Shown: positions 62,538 to 64,000 of the stretch, piece by piece
Layout of the letters: each line of letters starts with the position of its first letter
How positions within the stretch are numbered: position 1 is the first letter of the stretch
Assembly: GCF_038066635.1 (NCBI RefSeq)
Contig: NZ_JBBUTI010000006.1
Span: forward strand, 62,001-126,000
Origin: Ideonella margarita
GTDB lineage: Bacteria; Pseudomonadota; Gammaproteobacteria; Burkholderiales; Burkholderiaceae_C
DNA length: 64,000 nt
Direction: 5' to 3'
Program-made: the position numbers and the translations under genes
Notes under the pieces: model-generated
The model's database searches: none
The model's input: only the letters and a program-made list of their open reading frames with translations
Told to the model about the DNA's origin: nothing

Positions 62538-62580
62538 GCGCGCAGTTGGTGCAAGTGGCGCACCAACTGCGCGCCACTTG
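62538..62580. other. Two overlapping, mutually exclusive hairpins after yidB
   Basis: A 15-bp perfect stem pairs 62538-62552 with 62560-62574. A second perfect 10-bp stem pairs 62552-62561 (CAAGTGGCGC) with 62571-62580 (GCGCCACTTG). The stems share bases, so only one can form at a time. No T-run follows either stem. Confidence 0.7.
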
Positions 62581-62635
62581 AGAGCGCCTGCCCGCCCGGC
62601 CGTGAACTAGCGCACCAATGGCTGGTTTTTCGGCC

Positions 62636-62662
62636 TCATTGAACACATAAGCCCTTCCGATA
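62636..62662 (+). promoter_or_regulatory. Possible flagellar sigma-28 (FliA)-type promoter before the chemotaxis receptor
   Basis: TCATTGAA-N11-TTCCGATA resembles the sigma-28 consensus TAAAGTTT-N11-GCCGATAA in spacing and -10 core. It lies 58 bp before the receptor ATG. The -35 match is weak. Confidence 0.4.
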
Positions 62663-62720
62663 CTCCAGAGACCTCCCGGCATTTGCATCCAGGGAGGATT
62701 CAATTTCTTTGGAGTACCCG

Positions 62721-64000
62721 ATGATCTGGCTTTGGAAGTTCCGCATCGGCACACGACTCGCGATGGCGTTTGGCGCCATGATCGTGCTGCTGCTGGCCAT
62801 CTGCGCTTACGGCGTTCAGAACACCCGTTCGCTGGCCCGCGACCTTGAAGCCACCGCCACCGTCGACCTCGCCCGGCTTGGCCATGCCCATGCGCTGGAC
62901 AAGAACGCCAGCGTGGTCGCGCAATCAGCCCGCGAGCTCCTGCTGCTGGACGCTGCCGGACCGATCAAGAAGCAACGCGAGCTGATCAATCGCACCCTCG
63001 CCGACACCGACACCCAGTTCACCGCCCTGCAGGCGCTGGGTGGCGACGGTGACCTGCCGGCACTGGTAAGCGAGGTGGACACCACCCGCAAAGCCTTCGT
63101 CAAGGCGATTGCCAGCTACCTCGACATCCTGGAAAACGGCAGCCCGGACGATGCACGGCGCGCGCTGCTGGTGGAACTGCGGCCGGTGCAGGGCGCCTAC
63201 GAGAAGGCCCTGCTGGCGATGACCACCGCCGTGCAGGGCAATGCCGCCAGCCGTGCCGAGGCCGGACACCAGATGGCCGCCAGCGACAGCCTGAAGATGA
63301 TGGTGCTGGGCGGTGTGGCCGTGGTGCTGGCGATTGCCGCCGCCTTGGTCATCACGCGCTCGATCGCGCTGCCGCTGTCACGTGCGATCGCGGCCGCACG
63401 CAGCATCCGCGAAGGCCACCTGAGCTACCGCATCGACGTGCGCACGCAGGACGAAGTCGGCGAAGTGCTGACTGCCATCGGCGAGATGCAGACCCACCTG
63501 ACCGGCGTGATCGAGTCGGTGCACCATGCGGCCCGCGACGTGGCCATCAGCACCGAGGAGATCGCCCAGGGCAACGCCGACCTGTCGAACCGCACCGAGC
63601 GCGCTTCCAGCAACCTGCAGGAAACCGCGTCCGCGATGTCAGGCATGGCCCAGACCGTGGCCGACGGCAGCCTGAAATCCCGCGAAGCCTCGGACGTGGC
63701 CAACCGCGCCCGCAATGCCGTGGTCGAAGGCGGCCAGGCGGTCGAGAGCCTGGTCGACACCATGACGCGCATTGCCGATTCGAGCAACCGCATCAAGGAC
63801 ATCATCGGCGTGATCGACGGCATCGCCTTCCAGACCAACATCCTGGCGCTGAACGCGGCTGTCGAGGCCGCACGGGCCGGCGAGCATGGCCGCGGCTTTG
63901 CCGTCGTGGCCAGCGAGGTGCGCACGCTGGCGGCCCGCGCCGCCGCCGCCGCCAAGGAAATCAAGGGCCTGATCGACGACTCGGCCCAGAAGGTGGCCAG
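62721..64000 (+). CDS. Methyl-accepting chemotaxis protein, 5' part (cut by window edge)
   Basis: At least 426 codons, open to the right edge; the start follows TTTGGAG. TM1 (LAMAFGAMIVLLLAICAYGV) is followed by a four-helix-bundle sensor domain, TM2 (MMVLGGVAVVLAIAAALVI) and a HAMP region (AAARSIREGHLSYRIDVRTQDEVGEVL). The signalling domain includes the conserved tip IIGVIDGIAFQTNILALNAAVEAARAGEHGRGFAVVASEVRTLA. This is a Tar/Tsr-like receptor; the ligand is unknown. The 3' end is missing. Confidence 0.94.
   Translation, partial: MIWLWKFRIGTRLAMAFGAMIVLLLAICAYGVQNTRSLARDLEATATVDLARLGHAHALDKNASVVAQSARELLLLDAAGPIKKQRELINRTLADTDTQFTALQALGGDGDLPALVSEVDTTRKAFVKAIASYLDILENGSPDDARRALLVELRPVQGAYEKALLAMTTAVQGNAASRAEAGHQMAASDSLKMMVLGGVAVVLAIAAALVITRSIALPLSRAIAAARSIREGHLSYRIDVRTQDEVGEVLTAIGEMQTHLTGVIESVHHAARDVAISTEEIAQGNADLSNRTERASSNLQETASAMSGMAQTVADGSLKSREASDVANRARNAVVEGGQAVESLVDTMTRIADSSNRIKDIIGVIDGIAFQTNILALNAAVEAARAGEHGRGFAVVASEVRTLAARAAAAAKEIKGLIDDSAQKVA

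Noticed and set aside
62646..62652. ACATAAGC before the chemotaxis receptor as a sixth sulfur box
   Set aside because: It lacks the leading G and the KTYGTT partner at 13 bp, and the gene is not a sulfur gene. It falls within the spacer of the sigma-28-like promoter.

Overview
The window is a gene-dense, high-GC stretch of a chromosome from a Gram-negative bacterium. The gene set points to Betaproteobacteria, most likely order Burkholderiales: a Bug-type solute-binding protein, an ssuEADCB sulfonate operon, a split pntAA/pntAB/pntB transhydrogenase, DUF3422, DUF4287, and a JDVT-CTERM sorting pair. I saw no rRNA, tRNA, CRISPR array, prophage, insertion sequence or replication origin. Genes are tightly packed, often with ATGA/GTGA overlaps, and no gap between genes exceeds about 240 bases.

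Layout. 0-1.7 kb: 5' end of proC, then gdhA. 1.7-6.6 kb (minus): a five-gene extracytoplasmic redox operon (TlpA-like thioredoxin, DUF4266 lipoprotein, DUF3570 barrel, ApbE flavin transferase, DsbD). 6.6-8.3 kb (minus): a JDVT-CTERM anchored protein with an unusual haem motif, and its predicted protease MrtJ. 8.5-9.5 kb: a Bug-type binding protein. 9.56-14.66 kb: a self-regulated operon (RND adaptor, RND pump, DUF2892, CsoR-family repressor) with an operator inside its promoter. 14.7-17.7 kb: an OmpR-type two-component system divergent from a Spy/LTXXQ protein. 17.7-21.4 kb: DUF3422, TauE/SafE exporter, SLAC1/TDT channel, thioredoxin-like protein. 21.4-24.5 kb (minus): a cupredoxin translationally coupled to a GGDEF-EAL protein.

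24.6-39.4 kb is a sulfur-acquisition island: a small unknown protein with an RBBP9-type hydrolase, two sulfate-binding proteins flanking cysTWA, a flavoprotein, a nitroreductase, the ssuE-A-(small ORF)-D-C-B operon and a CysB-family regulator. Five promoters here share one bipartite element, GCATAAGC-N13-KTYGTT, followed 21 nt later by a -10-like hexamer. This is the strongest regulatory signal in the window.

39.4-43.1 kb: DUF3142 protein, a large unknown exported protein, and a small lipoprotein. 43.2-49.0 kb: genes that look lipid-related on alternating strands (phosphatidylserine decarboxylase, membrane-anchored class III aminotransferase, Mpo1/DUF962-like protein, GT4 glycosyltransferase, LplT-like transporter). 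49.1-55.5 kb: small stress or unknown proteins, a glutamine amidotransferase, a sensor kinase, a DsbC/G-like lipoprotein, mnmA and nudJ. 55.7-64 kb: pntAA-pntAB-pntB, fadD, an unknown protein, rsmE, a YidB-family protein and the 5' part of a chemotaxis receptor.

All functions are inferred from recognisable motifs and gene order; no database search was run.
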